Source: Phaseolus vulgaris (lineage: Eukaryota > Streptophyta > Magnoliopsida > Fabales > Fabaceae). From it: a stretch of DNA of 64,000 bases. A program made the position numbers and the translations under genes. The DNA lies in assembly GCF_000499845.2 (NCBI RefSeq), contig NC_023750.2:30514369-30578368 (forward strand). Reading direction: 5' to 3'. The notes below the pieces were generated by a model. That model did no database searches, was not told the DNA's origin, and saw only the letters and a program-made list of their open reading frames with translations. Position 1 is the stretch's first letter. Each line of letters starts with the position of its first letter. Positions 42,501 to 53,700 of the stretch are shown here, one piece after another.

Positions 42501-44415
42501 CCAGTACGACATTCGGCAACCATTCAGGGTACTGGACTTCCCTGATGTGGCCTGCAGCGAGGAGTTTCTGGGTTTCGTCCCTGATCGCCTGCCTCCTCTC
42601 TTCGTTAAATTTCCTTCTTCTTTGTCGCACCGGTCTCACCATGTTGTCCATCGCCAGATGATGGCACAAGAAGTCGGGATCGATTCCGGGCATGTCCGAA
42701 GCGGACCAAGCAAACGCGTCCAGATGCCGCTCAATCACCTTGGCGATCTGGTCCTGGAGATCGACCTCCAGAGATCTTCCGAGCTTGAAAACTTTCCCCC
42801 CGATCTCCTTCTCGAGCCACTGCTCGACAGGTTTGGGCCTGGATTCTCTGGCGATCACCGCCTTGGCGATCCCCAGTTCCCTTGCTTCCTCAGGGCGATT
42901 CCGCGCCTCTTCTTCCTCCAGGCCAGCATTCCTCTCCCCCAGCTCAGCGTCTACCATCTCTACATCCCTTCCAGCGATATCCTCTGTTGCCGGCGGTCTG
43001 GGCTTCACACCGGGAGGTGGGGTGGTTGTTACATAGCTCACTGATCTTTTATTTTTCAGGCTATTTTCATAGCACTTTTTCGCTTCTTTCTGATCAGACT
43101 TTATCGTGATCACCACCCCTTCCATGGACGGCAGCTTCACCTTCATGTGTCGAGTCGATGGAATTGCGCCTATCCTGTTAAGAGTGGGCCTTCCCAACAG
43201 GATGTTATATGCTGAAGGGGCGTTTACGATGAGGTACTTGATTTTCTCCGTCCTCGACCCAGCCTCATCGGTAAACGTGGTTCTCAGCTCAATGTACCCC
43301 CTGACCTCCACCTGGTCGCCAGCGAACCCATACAAGCACCCTCCATAGGGCCTCAGCTGGTCAAGGGGCAGTTCCAGCTGCATGAACGTCGGCCAGAACA
43401 TCACGTCTGCCGAGCTTCCTTGGTCCACCAGAACCCGGTGGACCTTCCTCCCTGCTGTTATCAACGAAATAACAATGGGATCGTTGTCATGAGGCACAAC
43501 GTCCCGAATATCCTGCTTGGTGAACGTAATGTCCACTTCCGGCGAGTGATCTTCAAACATGTCCACTGACATCACCGATCGCGCGTACTTTTTCCTCTGC
43601 GATGCGGTGCATCCACCACCTGAGAAACCCCCTGCAATGGTGTGGATCTCCCCATGGATAGGCATCTCGTGTTGCTGGGCTTGTCCACCTACCGGCTGGG
43701 AACTCGACAATCCTCCGGTCCTTCTGTCCAGCAGATAGTCGTTTAGGAACCCGCTCTTAACCAGATCGTCGAGCTGGTATCCTAAAGACAAACACGAGTC
43801 CAGGTTGTGGCCAAAGCACTGGTGAAACTCGCACCAAACGTCCGGCTTTGACCCTAGCACCTTGTCGCCCACCTTCTCGGGCGCCTTCAACCTAGCAGAT
43901 ATGTTAGGGATAGCGATCAGGTCCGCTAGTCCCATGACGAATTTGTGCTTAGGCGGGCTATTGTACTCTCGGCGTGCTGGTTGTTGGCGTGCTGGCGGTT
44001 GGCGCGCTTGGCTTCTTCCCTTATTTCTCCTATCGTAAGGATAGCGAGTCCTTTGGTCTTTTCTGGCCGCCGCTGCCGTTTCCAGCACCCTCTGTGGCTG
44101 GATCCTGGTCTGGGCGCGTGGTCTGGCGGGAGCCACGCTGCCTCTCTTCTCGGCGACTTCACTCTCATCGGCGATGTGGGCCACTGCAAGTCGCCTGACT
44201 TCAGCAAACGTCGCTGGATGAGCCCTGATCAAGGCCTCGCAGAATGGCCCTGGCTGCACGCCCTTCTTGAAGGCATAGACCAGCATTTCTTCATCCTTGG
44301 CTGGCGACCTGACCATCTGCGCGCCGAAGCGATTGAGGTAGTCTCTGAGGGACTCCCCATGGTACTGCCTTATATCAAACAGATCATAGGACACCCTGGG
44401 CGGTGCCTTGTTCAC
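39517..44415 (-). pseudogene. gag-pol of element G, 5' deletion and integrase stop
   Basis: Compared with D, the leader jumps at about 44416 from ...TGTGGTTCG directly into the middle of the gag domain (VNKAPPRVSYDLFD). This removes the start codons, the gag coiled coil and roughly the first 190 residues; TCG is shared at both sides of the deletion. Gag from there, the CHHC knuckle, protease, reverse transcriptase with YVDD, RNase H and archaeal-type RNase H are open. In the integrase a Trp codon (TGG in D) is TAG at 40212-40210. The remaining integrase (SDNGTQF, the Glu block and the tail) is open to the normal end. No proper start remains, so no normal polyprotein is expected. Confidence 0.92.
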
Positions 44416-44744
44416 GAACCACAAGAATACAGCAACCAACACTTCAAACACGATCGAAACAGCGATCAATCGGAGAAAACTCAAGAAACTGCGCAAGAAA
44501 CCACGAACACCGCAAACCTTCGCAGAAAACCACAAAAGAACTCGAACTTTCCCCAGAGAGATTGCGCGCAAGCAACAAAAGACCTCACTCCACCGATTGA
44601 AAGACAAACAAACGGCACAAAACACAAACTCACCGAACGAAACTCAAAGAAACTGCAAACGACGGTTGCACCAGCACACAACCGCGCAGAAAACCTCGAA
44701 AACTTCCACGAACTCACGCTGTGGATGGGAGCACGTTTTACACG

Positions 44745-44762
44745 GCCCCACGGTGGGCGCCT
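44745..44762 (-). other. Primer-binding site, element G
   Basis: Minus-strand tRNA-Lys(CUU) complement, 17 of 18 bases, 2 nt inside the LTR at 44765. Confidence 0.85.
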
Positions 44763-44764
44763 GA

Positions 44765-45556
44765 TGATCCTGCCTGTTGACCGGAGCGCTGGAGAATGCC
44801 TCGTCAAGGATCGACGTGCGCGCCGCTTCTCACTTCCGTTCCTCCTCTGGATCTATCTCAAGAACCTGCAAAGAAACGATACGGCGCCGCTGCGGCCGAT
44901 CGCACTCCGACGCTCAAGTCAGTGACGGTATCACCAAATACTAAGAACTGGAACCGTGCAAACTCTCTCTCACAAACAGCTCTGTCACTCGCAAGCGTAA
45001 AGTGTATCAACTGAACGTGCGTACCTTAGAAAATCTGTTAAGAACTCTTATATACCTGGTGGTTTTCTCTCTCCTGGCAGTTACAGACTTGGACACATGG
45101 CTCGTATCCAACCGTACACGTGCCATCATCTGGAGGCTCCCTGACTTGGCGCTGCTTCTACTCTCATTTTGGCTAAGTTACCTATGCATGGTACTGCCCA
45201 GTGCATAGCTAACTCAGGAGTGCGATCTCTACTGAAACTGGCGAGTTAGGGCCTTCATACACCTTCCCTGTGGTCTCGCCGGCCGCCTTCATAATCTGCT
45301 TCTCCTTCATCTTCGGCGATGTGATTATTCTGGCGATCTCCGACTGCCTGGTCGCCTGAGTCTACATCTGGCGACTTCATCTTCAACCTGGCAATCGCCT
45401 ATCCTGGTAAACTGGAAATCGGAACACGCCAACTTAACAATCGGCGACCACACGTGCCTCCCGACTTCCTTCCCATCTGCCAACCTGGCGCCTTGTCAAC
45501 ACGCCTACACTGTAGCGGGATGCCACGTCATCACACCTGTCCACCAGGGCGGTACA
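44765..45556 (-). repeat. 5' LTR of element G (792 bp)
   Basis: Inverse orientation, same ends and length as 33919-34710, with six differences by eye. It is followed by TCGCC and the resumed array of D. Confidence 0.95.
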
Positions 45557-45651
45557 TCGCCGATGAGCGAGTTCAGGCGAGTTAAAAGACCTTCTCGCTT
45601 ATGTACGAGCATAGGCAAGATAAAATCCTTCTCGTCTCGAACGAGTTCAGG
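45557..45651. repeat. Stem-loop repeat array of element D, part after G
   Basis: It resumes with TCGCCGATGAGCGAG..GGCGAG, then CTCGCTTATGTACGAG and CTCGTCTCGAACGAG units, and ends as in A and B. Confidence 0.8.
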
Positions 45652-46219
45652 TATGGCGAAGAGGGTGGAAGAAGCTTGAAAGGTGGCTAAGGTAGGTTCG
45701 AAGAGAACGCCTAGTCAGCCGGTCTTTTGCTCTGAAGTTCGGGGGGGGGGGGAAGGAAGATCCCAAAGGGCGTTTCTACCCCAGATAAAGAAACGATTGC
45801 CAGAGCATGAGGCTGGGAAAAGCTGGTGTTGCCAAGAGGTCTTGGCGATCGGGAAAAGTTCAAACACGGCGAGAAGATTGAAAGACTTGTTTGATAAAGC
45901 AGGTCGAGTGGGACGTTGTTTGAACCAATGATTGAGTTACAGTTCGTTGCTTGGAAGGTATTCTTATGATAAGGTTAGTGCCTCAAGAGTACAAGTTGTT
46001 TAAAGTGATTATTGCTTAAGTTTGAATTGGCTCGAGGCAGTACGTCAAAGGTCGCGTTTGCAAAATCGCTAAGTTAAAATCGACAAAGTTAAACATACAA
46101 AGAAGGTGAAAGCGCCTAAAGAAGTCAAAAGAAAGAATACCCAAGTTTTGTGATTGAAATAAGTATCTGTTCGAAACACATATGCACGAGTTTTTACTAC
46201 AAGGTATATACAAGCGAAA
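45652..46219. other. Downstream region of the D antisense gene, with G12 run
   Basis: Non-coding and aligned in order with 19358-19920. A run of 12 G at 45741-45752 replaces CAGGGAGG of other copies. Confidence 0.5.
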
Positions 46220-48850
46220 TTATAAAGTAGCAGATGGGGTGGAGTTGGTTGAGCCTTCGGCGGGAACGACCTTTCCATCTACTACTTCGTTGTTTAACGA
46301 CACCATGCTGAGGTCGAGATCAGGGAATAGGCATGCGAATTGTTCCCGAGCGGCTTCGAATCCAACAACCAGAATCTGAGCAGAGCTTAGCTTAAGTTCT
46401 TCAATTTGCCCTTGAAGTTCTTCAACCTGTTTCTTGAGCTCCTTGTTCTGCTGCTCCAGCTCTTCAACCTGCTTTCGGAGTTGTTCGTTGGTCTCTTGAG
46501 CGTGAAGAAGGTCGTCAGCAACCTTCTTGGATTCTGTTTGAGCTTGGGTCAACTCGGCAGCCATCTTCCCTTTCTCCTTGTTTGCCTCGGCGAGATCAGC
46601 CATGGCGTCGTCCCTTGCTTTCTCTACTTGCCCAAGTAGCTTCTCGCGTTCAACCGACCTCTGCTCCAGTTTTTGCATCTTGGCGGCATCAGCTTGAATG
46701 TGAGCCTCCAGGTTGCTCGCCTTGGTGCGGAGAGGCACGATCTTGCTTTCTAGCTCAACTTTCTCTTGGGCAAGATCATGAATTTTGCGGCGAAGGTCAG
46801 CAGCTTCCTTGCGCGCCAGCCTGAGCTTGGTACTCAGGGCATCCTCCACTCGGGAGTGTTCCATTTCCGCGAGCGTCAGGCTGAATGACACCTTCTCCAC
46901 CTCAACCTTCATAGTGCTATTTTCGGTCTTGAGGTTGTAGAGATCGTCTTGAAGCCGCCTGGTGGAGCTCTCCACAGCCCTCGTTATAATCGATGGGATA
47001 TCCTCTGCTATGGTTTTGAGTTTGGCAGTCAGAGGTTCCCACATCCTTGTGACTTCAAGGGAAAGGTTTGATGCTTGGAGAGGCGCCAGGGGGGCTTGTT
47101 GAGGGTTCTCGCCGCCACCTTCCTTAGCAGGATCCTCAGTGTTTGCTTCCTGGCGTGGCGACGCAATCGGGGATTCGGTAATTAGAATTGGAGAGGTGTG
47201 AGCAACCTCATCCCCGATTGGAACGTTCTCTGCAGCTGAAGCGTTTGAAGGGGGGCCCCCTCCAGCTGAGATATGAGGCATAGAGGCACTTGGGGGGTCC
47301 TCCAGAAAATTTGGCTCTTGAGCCTCAGCTGCTGGTGGCGCAGTGGCCAGTGGAGTCGCCTGGACTGGTGATGAAGGGGCTTGTGGTGTTGGCGATGAGG
47401 GGGGAGGAGCGGGCGTTGATGGTGGTGATGAGGTTGGAAGAGGGGGTGGAGCAGGTGGAGAAGATGGTGCCACCCTCTTCCTTTTCGTGACAAGGCCATC
47501 CTCTGTGACCTCGTCGTCCTCTTCTTCCTCCTCTTGGACGATTTGGGGGGCTTTCCGTTTTGGCCTCTTAAGGACCAGTTTCTTGCGCTGGGTGGGTTCC
47601 TTGGGCGGTGATCGCCCATGAACGATAGCCTTCTCGACCGCCGAGTTGGGAACCGTCTGGGAACCGGTCGCCAACCCGTGGTTTCGGGCGAGCGCCTTTA
47701 AGTCGGCGTGCATGTTCTTACCCAACATGGTGTCTGCATGAAACCAAAGTGCATGAGTTAGCTCAGAGAAGAAAAAGATAAGTGCATGAGGTAATGAAAC
47801 AGCAAAACAGGTATATGCAGAAAGGGTAAAACCAAAGTCTTGTGCGTATCGCACAAGACGCCCAGAAGCAGTATCAGAAGCAATATCAAAACCAGAGTGT
47901 AGCGTCCTAACCTATTTGGAATTCCAACTGGTCCTCAAAAAACTCGAAGGAGATCAGGGTGGGGGTCAGGAATGTTATGTTGGCATCTGCCACCCTCTTC
48001 CAGAATAGACAGAGGTCTCGGTCCAAAGCTCCCATGCTATCAGGACTTCTGGGCCTCCTGAAGCAGCTCTTGGACTCCTTTTTCCCCTTGTCCACCCAGT
48101 ACAAGGGGAAGCCGTCGAGAAGGGAAGTGTCTTTATCGTTTGCGCGTACTTGAATGAACTTCCCCTTCCAGTCCTTGTACGATTGCTGGAAGATGGTAAA
48201 AATGGATCTCCCAGCAATGGCATTCAGGCTGACAGGCGGTCGCCTGGGTGCTTGGCCTCAAAAAGAAACAAAAACACGTCCACCGACGCGGGCAACCCCA
48301 GGTGGTCGCACGTTATTTCAAAGGCTCGAACAAACGCCCAGCTGTTGGGGTGAAGCTGGGCGGCAGCAATGTTGAGCTCGGTCAAGAGTTCCCTCTCGAA
48401 TCGGGTGAGAGGGAACCTAAGTTTGACCTTCTTGAAGAAAGTTGTGTAGACGAAGCAGAAGGGCCCGTCGGCGCTTACTTTGTCATCGGCACACACTGGC
48501 AGAGCGGCGGGGCAAGGCAGCACCATCATCCTCTCGTCGTGCTCCTTGTGAAACGATTGATAAGCCTCGTCCCCCTTTGTCAACCGCAAAACTGCTCCCA
48601 CAGTGTTCACCGACGAGGTCTCCTTCAGAAGGGTTGGATTAGCCCAGGGATATAGCGTTTTGAAGTCTGGCAGAGGGGCGGGGGCTCCTCCAGCGTTAGA
48701 TGGAGTCGCCTCAGCCGGGACAGTTTGGGAAGATGCAGGCCTCTCAGCCTGCGAAGAGGAAGCACCACGAACTCGTGTTGGGTCGTGTGCTTGTGAAGAA
48801 TGGTTTCGTGCTGAAGGAGGGGGGTTCGGGGTGATCTTTGTGCGAGTCAT
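46220..48850 (-). pseudogene. Antisense additional gene (aORF) of element D, frameshift in exon 1
   Basis: Exon 1 runs 48850-47912, then a phase-1 GT-AG intron of 178 bp (47911-47734), then exon 2 47733-46220. The domain order is the same as in A and G. Near 48232 a 4-bp deletion (CTGACCCACAGGCG in A, CTGACAGGCG here) shifts the frame inside the PF04195-type domain, just after AKHPGDR; translation would stop within a few codons. Exon 2, with the basic clusters, proline-rich part and coiled coil, is fully open. So the copy with the intact gag-pol has lost its antisense gene. An unspliced or internally initiated product of exon 2 is conceivable but not supported. Confidence 0.85.
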
Positions 48851-48858
48851 GATAGCAA

Positions 48859-49091
48859 CTGCAAAGGAAGAAGAAAGAAAAAACGATCAGGGAATTACAG
48901 AGGCTGACTCGATCACAGAAGGAAGGTGAAAAAACGAACGAGTGTATGTTCGTCGCGACGATCAACAAAGCCCTAAGTTACGCAGAAGGAGAAATGGAAA
49001 AACAACCCACAGCGTATGCACCAGGCAGTTACAGGATGATGCAAATCGGTGAAAATGCAAGGAAACCCAGCAGATGAAGGAAAGTAATTAC
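48859..49091 (-). other. 5' untranslated intron of the D antisense gene
   Basis: Donor CGAAAG|GTAATT (from 49091) and acceptor TTTGCAG (to 48859) on the minus strand, at the same positions relative to the ATG as in A and G. Confidence 0.65.
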
Positions 49092-49447
49092 CTTTCGATG
49101 ATCGGGAAAACGATGGAGGAAGATGGTGATCTGGAGCGTTGAAGAGCGTTGAGAGCTTTCGCAGAGGGAAGTTAGAGCGTTTTGCAAGCACGAAGGAAAG
49201 TGATGGAACAGTGGAGCGTAATGGGTTTAAGGGTTTTCGAAATAAGTTAGGAAGCGCTAACGGCAGATGAAGAGAGCCGTTGATGAAAGCCACGTGTCGA
49301 ACGATGAGTGAAGGGGTTGGTGGAGCGTCAGAACAGCAGAAAGTACCATCGCTTGGAATTCTGCGTCAGTGCCACGTAGATCGGTGTTAACGAAGGCTCT
49401 TTCAGTCTTTTCGCTAGACGAGTCTTTGCTTAAGACTGGGGGGCTTG
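49092..49447. other. Pre-LTR region and polypurine tract of element D
   Basis: It ends GACTGGGGGGCTTG before the 3' LTR. It is the likely promoter and first exon region of the antisense gene on the minus strand. Confidence 0.6.
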
Positions 49448-50225
49448 TGTACCGCCCTGGTGGTCGGGTGTGATGACGTGGCATCCTGCTACAGTGTAGG
49501 CGTGTTGACAAGGCGCCAGGTTGGCAGATGGGAAGGAAGTCGGGAGGCACGTGTAGTCGCCAGTTGTTAAGTTGGCGTGTTCCGATTTCCAGCTTACCAG
49601 AATAGGCGATCGCCAGGTTGAAGATGAAGTCGCCAGATGTAGACTCAGGCGACCAAGCAGTCGGAGATCGCCATAACAAGCACATCGCCGAAGATGAAAG
49701 AGAAGCAGATTATGAAGGCGGCCGGCGAGACCACAGGGAAGGTGTATGAAGGCCCTAACTCGCCAGTTTCAGTAGAGATCGCACTCCTAAGTTTGCTATG
49801 CACTAGGCAGTACCATGCATACGTAACTTAGCCAAAATGAGAGCAGAAGCGGCGCCAAGTTAGGGAGCCTCCAGATGATGGCACGTGTACAGTTGGATGC
49901 GAGCCACGTGTCCAAGTCTGTAACTGCCAGGAGAGAGAAAACCACTAGGTATATAAGAGTTCTTAACAGACTTTCTGAGGTACGCACGTTCAGTTCATAC
50001 ACTTTACGCTTGCGAGTGAGAGAGGATTTGCACGGTTCTCGTTCTCAGTTTTTGGTGATACCGTCACTGACTTGAGCGTCGGAGTGCGATCGGCCGCAGC
50101 GGCGTCGTATCGTTTCTTTGCAGGTTCTTGAGATAGATCCCGAGGAGAAACGGAGGTGATAAGCGGTGCGCACGTCGATCCTTTGACGAGGCATTCTCCA
50201 GCGCTCCGGTCAACAGGCAGGATCA
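49448..50225 (+). repeat. 3' LTR of element D (778 bp)
   Basis: Same ends and length as 26484-27261. It is followed by the duplicated CTCCC and the rest of the C LTR. Confidence 0.95.
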
Positions 50226-50621
50226 CTCCCCACTGCTGATTCTGAAGGTACGCTTTCTCTGAAAAGCATAACAGGGTTCTGACACATGCCAGAAAAGCAT
50301 AACAGAATTCTGCTATGCCCAGAAGCAGGGAAAGAGAGATAAAAGAGAGAATCAGGGTGAGAGTGAGGGGAGAGAAAAAAAACAGAGTGCAAGAGTTCTC
50401 ACACACACGCTACTAGTTTTCTAGTCTTTGGTGGTTTTGTGGACTAACTTGATCGTCGGAGTGCAAACGGCCGCTAGAGGCGCCGTCTGTGTGTTTTGCA
50501 GGTCACGTTTGGAGAAGCAAGAGGAGGTTCTGAGGGTGATTCTGCAGAAGACGCAGTCGCGTAGACAGGGCAGAGAGTGCTACGAAGCGATTCCTCCACG
50601 TTCGAGCTGCCGGCAGGATCA
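50226..50621 (+). repeat. 5' LTR of element C, second part
   Basis: CTCCC (duplication) and then CACTGCTGATTCTG to GGCAGGATCA; matches 60793-61185 with three differences. A weak TATA-like GATAAAA is at about 50338. The block GTCGGAGTGC..CGGCCGC..GGCGCCG..TTTTGCAGGT (50454-50505) resembles the leader block of the other LTR family. Confidence 0.93.
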
Positions 50622-50623
50622 TT

Positions 50624-50641
50624 TGGCGCCCACCGTGGGGC
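50624..50641 (+). other. Primer-binding site, element C
   Basis: TGGCGCCCACCGTGGGGC, all 18 bases complementary to the 3' end of tRNA-Lys(CUU) with CCA; 2 nt after the LTR. Confidence 0.9.
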
Positions 50642-50720
50642 ACGAGTGAATCGTTGTCCCATATATACCACAGTTTTAAAGACTTACCAGAGTTTTTATC
50701 AGTTTCCTTGATAGAGAAGG

Positions 50721-53700
50721 ATGCCTAGAAACAGACAACCATCGCCTGCGCCATCCGTTGACGAAGGAGCTGTGACAATGGCGCAGGTCCTGGAAATGGT
50801 GCGCACGCTGCAGGATAATGCCGCAGCGTCAAAGGTTGAACAAGAGAGGATGCAGACGGAGTTAGCTGCGTCGCAAAGCAGGAACGACGAGCTGAATCGC
50901 GTCAATGAGGAGTTGAGAAGGACGCTGCAAGCGCAAAGGGAACACGTGGTTGACGAAAGGGTGTCTAGGATGCCCTCACCTCCAAGAGCGTTCCCCATGC
51001 CATTCTCCCCTGAGATCATGGGAACCATGGTGCCACCCAACCTGGTGGGGGTCAAGGCATCGTTCAATGGGGTAGAAGACCCGGAGGCGCATCTGACGGC
51101 GTTCCACACCCAGATGATGTTGTATGGGGGTTCAGACGCTGTCTACTGCAAAATGTTTATGAGTACGCTTAGCGGAATCGCCATGGAGTGGTTCGTAAGC
51201 CTACCAGAAGGACATATCACGTCTTTCTCTCAGTTCTCGAAGCTCTTCACCGAGCAATACATCGTCAACAAGGCACCTGCAGTGGTGTCCTACGATCTGT
51301 TCGATGTGCGCCAATACCAGGGGGAGTCGCTGAAGGACTACCTCAACCGTTTTGGGGCACAAGTGGTGAGATTGCCCAGCAAAGATGAAGATATGCTGGT
51401 CCACGTGTTTAAGAAGGGAGTGCTGCCTGGCCCCTTCAGCGAATCTCTCATCAGGAGCCATCCCAGCACCTTTGCAGAGATCCGACGACGTGCGGTGGCA
51501 CACATAGTGGCAGAAACAGAGGTTTCTGAAAAGAGAGGAAGTGCTGCACCACCAAGACCGCGTGGAGGGCAAGGAAAGCCACAGCAAGCAAGGGTGCATG
51601 AGGCCAAGGAGGGGAAGAAGGTGCGGGAAAAACCTCGTCCCTATGCACCAGGCAAAGACCAGAACAGGGGGCGTGCAAGGGAGAATAATGCACCCCCGAG
51701 GTACAACTTCATGGTAGGATTGGCGGATCTCATCGCCCTTCCTGCTGTAGCAGCAAGACTACGAGTACCAGAGAAGACAGATAAGGTACTTGGAAGAAAG
51801 AAGAATGAGTGGTGTGAGTTTCATCAGGCTTTTGGCCATACACTTCATTCTTGTTTGGCCCTGGGACACCAATTGGCAGAGTTGGTGAAGTTTGGTTTCC
51901 TAGCAGATTACCTGCGTGAGCCGCAGGGTGACCGCGCGTCAGGATCCCAGACTGGAGAACAGCAGCATGAAGTCCCTGTGCATGGGGAAGTGCAGACGAT
52001 CGCGGGAGGCTTCTCGGGTGGGGGATGCACAGCTTCACAGAGAAGGAGATACGCTCGATCAGTAATGGCGGTAGATGCGGTAAATGAGAGTCATTACCCC
52101 GAAGTGGACATCATCTTCAGGAAAGCTGATCTACGGGACGTTGTCCCACACGACAACGACCCTGTGGTAATTTCTCTCATCACTGCGGGAAGGCGAGTGC
52201 ACCGAGTACTCGTAGATCAAGGAAGTTCGGCAGACGTCATGTTCTGGCCAACATTCAACAAGTTACAGTTATCGCCTGACCAGCTAAGACCGTATACTGG
52301 TTGTCTCTACGGTTTTGCAGGGGATCAGGTAGAGGTGCGGGGATACATCGAGCTGAGGACAACGTTCACTGACGGAACGACAGCCCGCACTGAAAAGATA
52401 AAGTACCTGGTGGTAAATGCCCCTTCTGCGTACAACGTTTTGTTGGGTAGGCCAACACTCAATAGGTTGGGCGCAATACCATCAACGAGGCACATGAAGT
52501 TGAAGCTGCCGTCAATGGAGGGAACCGTGATAGCCATCAGGTCAGATCAGGCTGAGGCAAGACGCTGTTATGAGAACAGCTTGAAGCAAAAGAGAAGTGT
52601 GTGCCATGTCACCACAAAGCCACCACCAGGCGTGCGCGAAGAGCGATTGGTGGTCAGGGAGACACAGGGCGCTCAGAGGATGGAGGATGCTGCGGTGGGG
52701 GGCTCCCAGATAGCCCAAGTTGAAGAAGAAGAGGAAGGCGCGATCACTCCTCGCGAGTCAGGGATCGCGAGGGCGGTCATCGCCAGCGAGAGAAGGCCCC
52801 ACCCAACTGAGGGATGGGTCGAAGTGGACGTCGGGGGAAGAAAGTTCAAGTTAGGGGGATCCCTCGCTGAAGAAGAGCGAATGCTGATCATGGGTGTGAT
52901 TGAGAAGCACATGAATGCCTTTGCATGGTCAGCATCCGACATGCCAGGAATCGACCCCGATTTCCTCTGCCATCGTCTGTCGATGGACCCCATGGTTCGA
53001 CCTGTGCGTCAGAGGCGAAGGAAGTTCAACGAGGAGAAGATGAAGGTGATCCACGACGAAGCGCAGAAGCTCCTTGCCGCAGGGCATATCAGAGAAATCC
53101 AGTACCCCGAGTGGCTAGCGAATGTGGTACTGGTTCAGAAGGCAAGCGGCAAGTGGAGAATGTGCGTGGACTTCACTGACCTCAACAAGGCGTGTCCCAA
53201 GGATTCTTACCCCTTACCCAGTATAGACGCTCTAGTCGATAGCGCATCGGGGGGAAAGCTACTCAGCTTCTTGGACGCTTTTTCGGGGTACAACCAGATC
53301 AGGATGCACCCAATGGATGAATGCAAGACTGCGTTTATGACGGAACAGTCTTGCTATTGCTACAAGGTCATGCCATTCGGGTTAAAGAATGCGGGGGCTA
53401 CCTACCAGCGGCTCATGGATAGGGTGCTCTCGCCCATGCTGGGAAGGAACGTGCACGCCTATGTAGATGACATGGTGGTTACGTCCCAAGAGAAGGAGCA
53501 TTATGCAGCTGATCTGGAAGAGCTATTCACCACCATTGCCAAGTACAGGCTGAAGCTCAACCCTGAGAAATGCATTTTTGGTGTGGAGGCTGGGAAGTTC
53601 TTGGGTTTCCTCTTGACAGAGCGGGGAATCGAAGCTAACCCGGAGAAGTGTGCGGCGATCGTGGCAATGAGGAGCCCAACGACGGTGAAGGAGGTGCAGC

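Larger units (their letters stand above)
33919..45556 (-). mobile_element. Element G: complete but defective Tat retrotransposon, minus strand, TSD TCGCC
   Basis: G is 11,638 bp with two 792-bp LTRs, flanked by TCGCC (33914-33918 and 45557-45561). It is inverted relative to D. The LTRs differ at six positions by eye. The first part of gag is deleted and the integrase has a stop, but the antisense gene (plus strand here) is open. Confidence 0.95.
26484..50225 (+). mobile_element. Element D: Tat retrotransposon with open gag-pol, TSD CTCCC, interrupted by G
   Basis: D is about 12.1 kb without G and its duplication. It is flanked by CTCCC (26479-26483 and 50226-50230) in the 5' LTR of C; the uninterrupted site is visible in the 3' LTR of C near 60793. 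Two 778-bp LTRs differ at eight positions by eye. Gag-pol is a single open frame, but the antisense gene has a 4-bp frameshift. G interrupts its stem-loop array. Confidence 0.95.
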
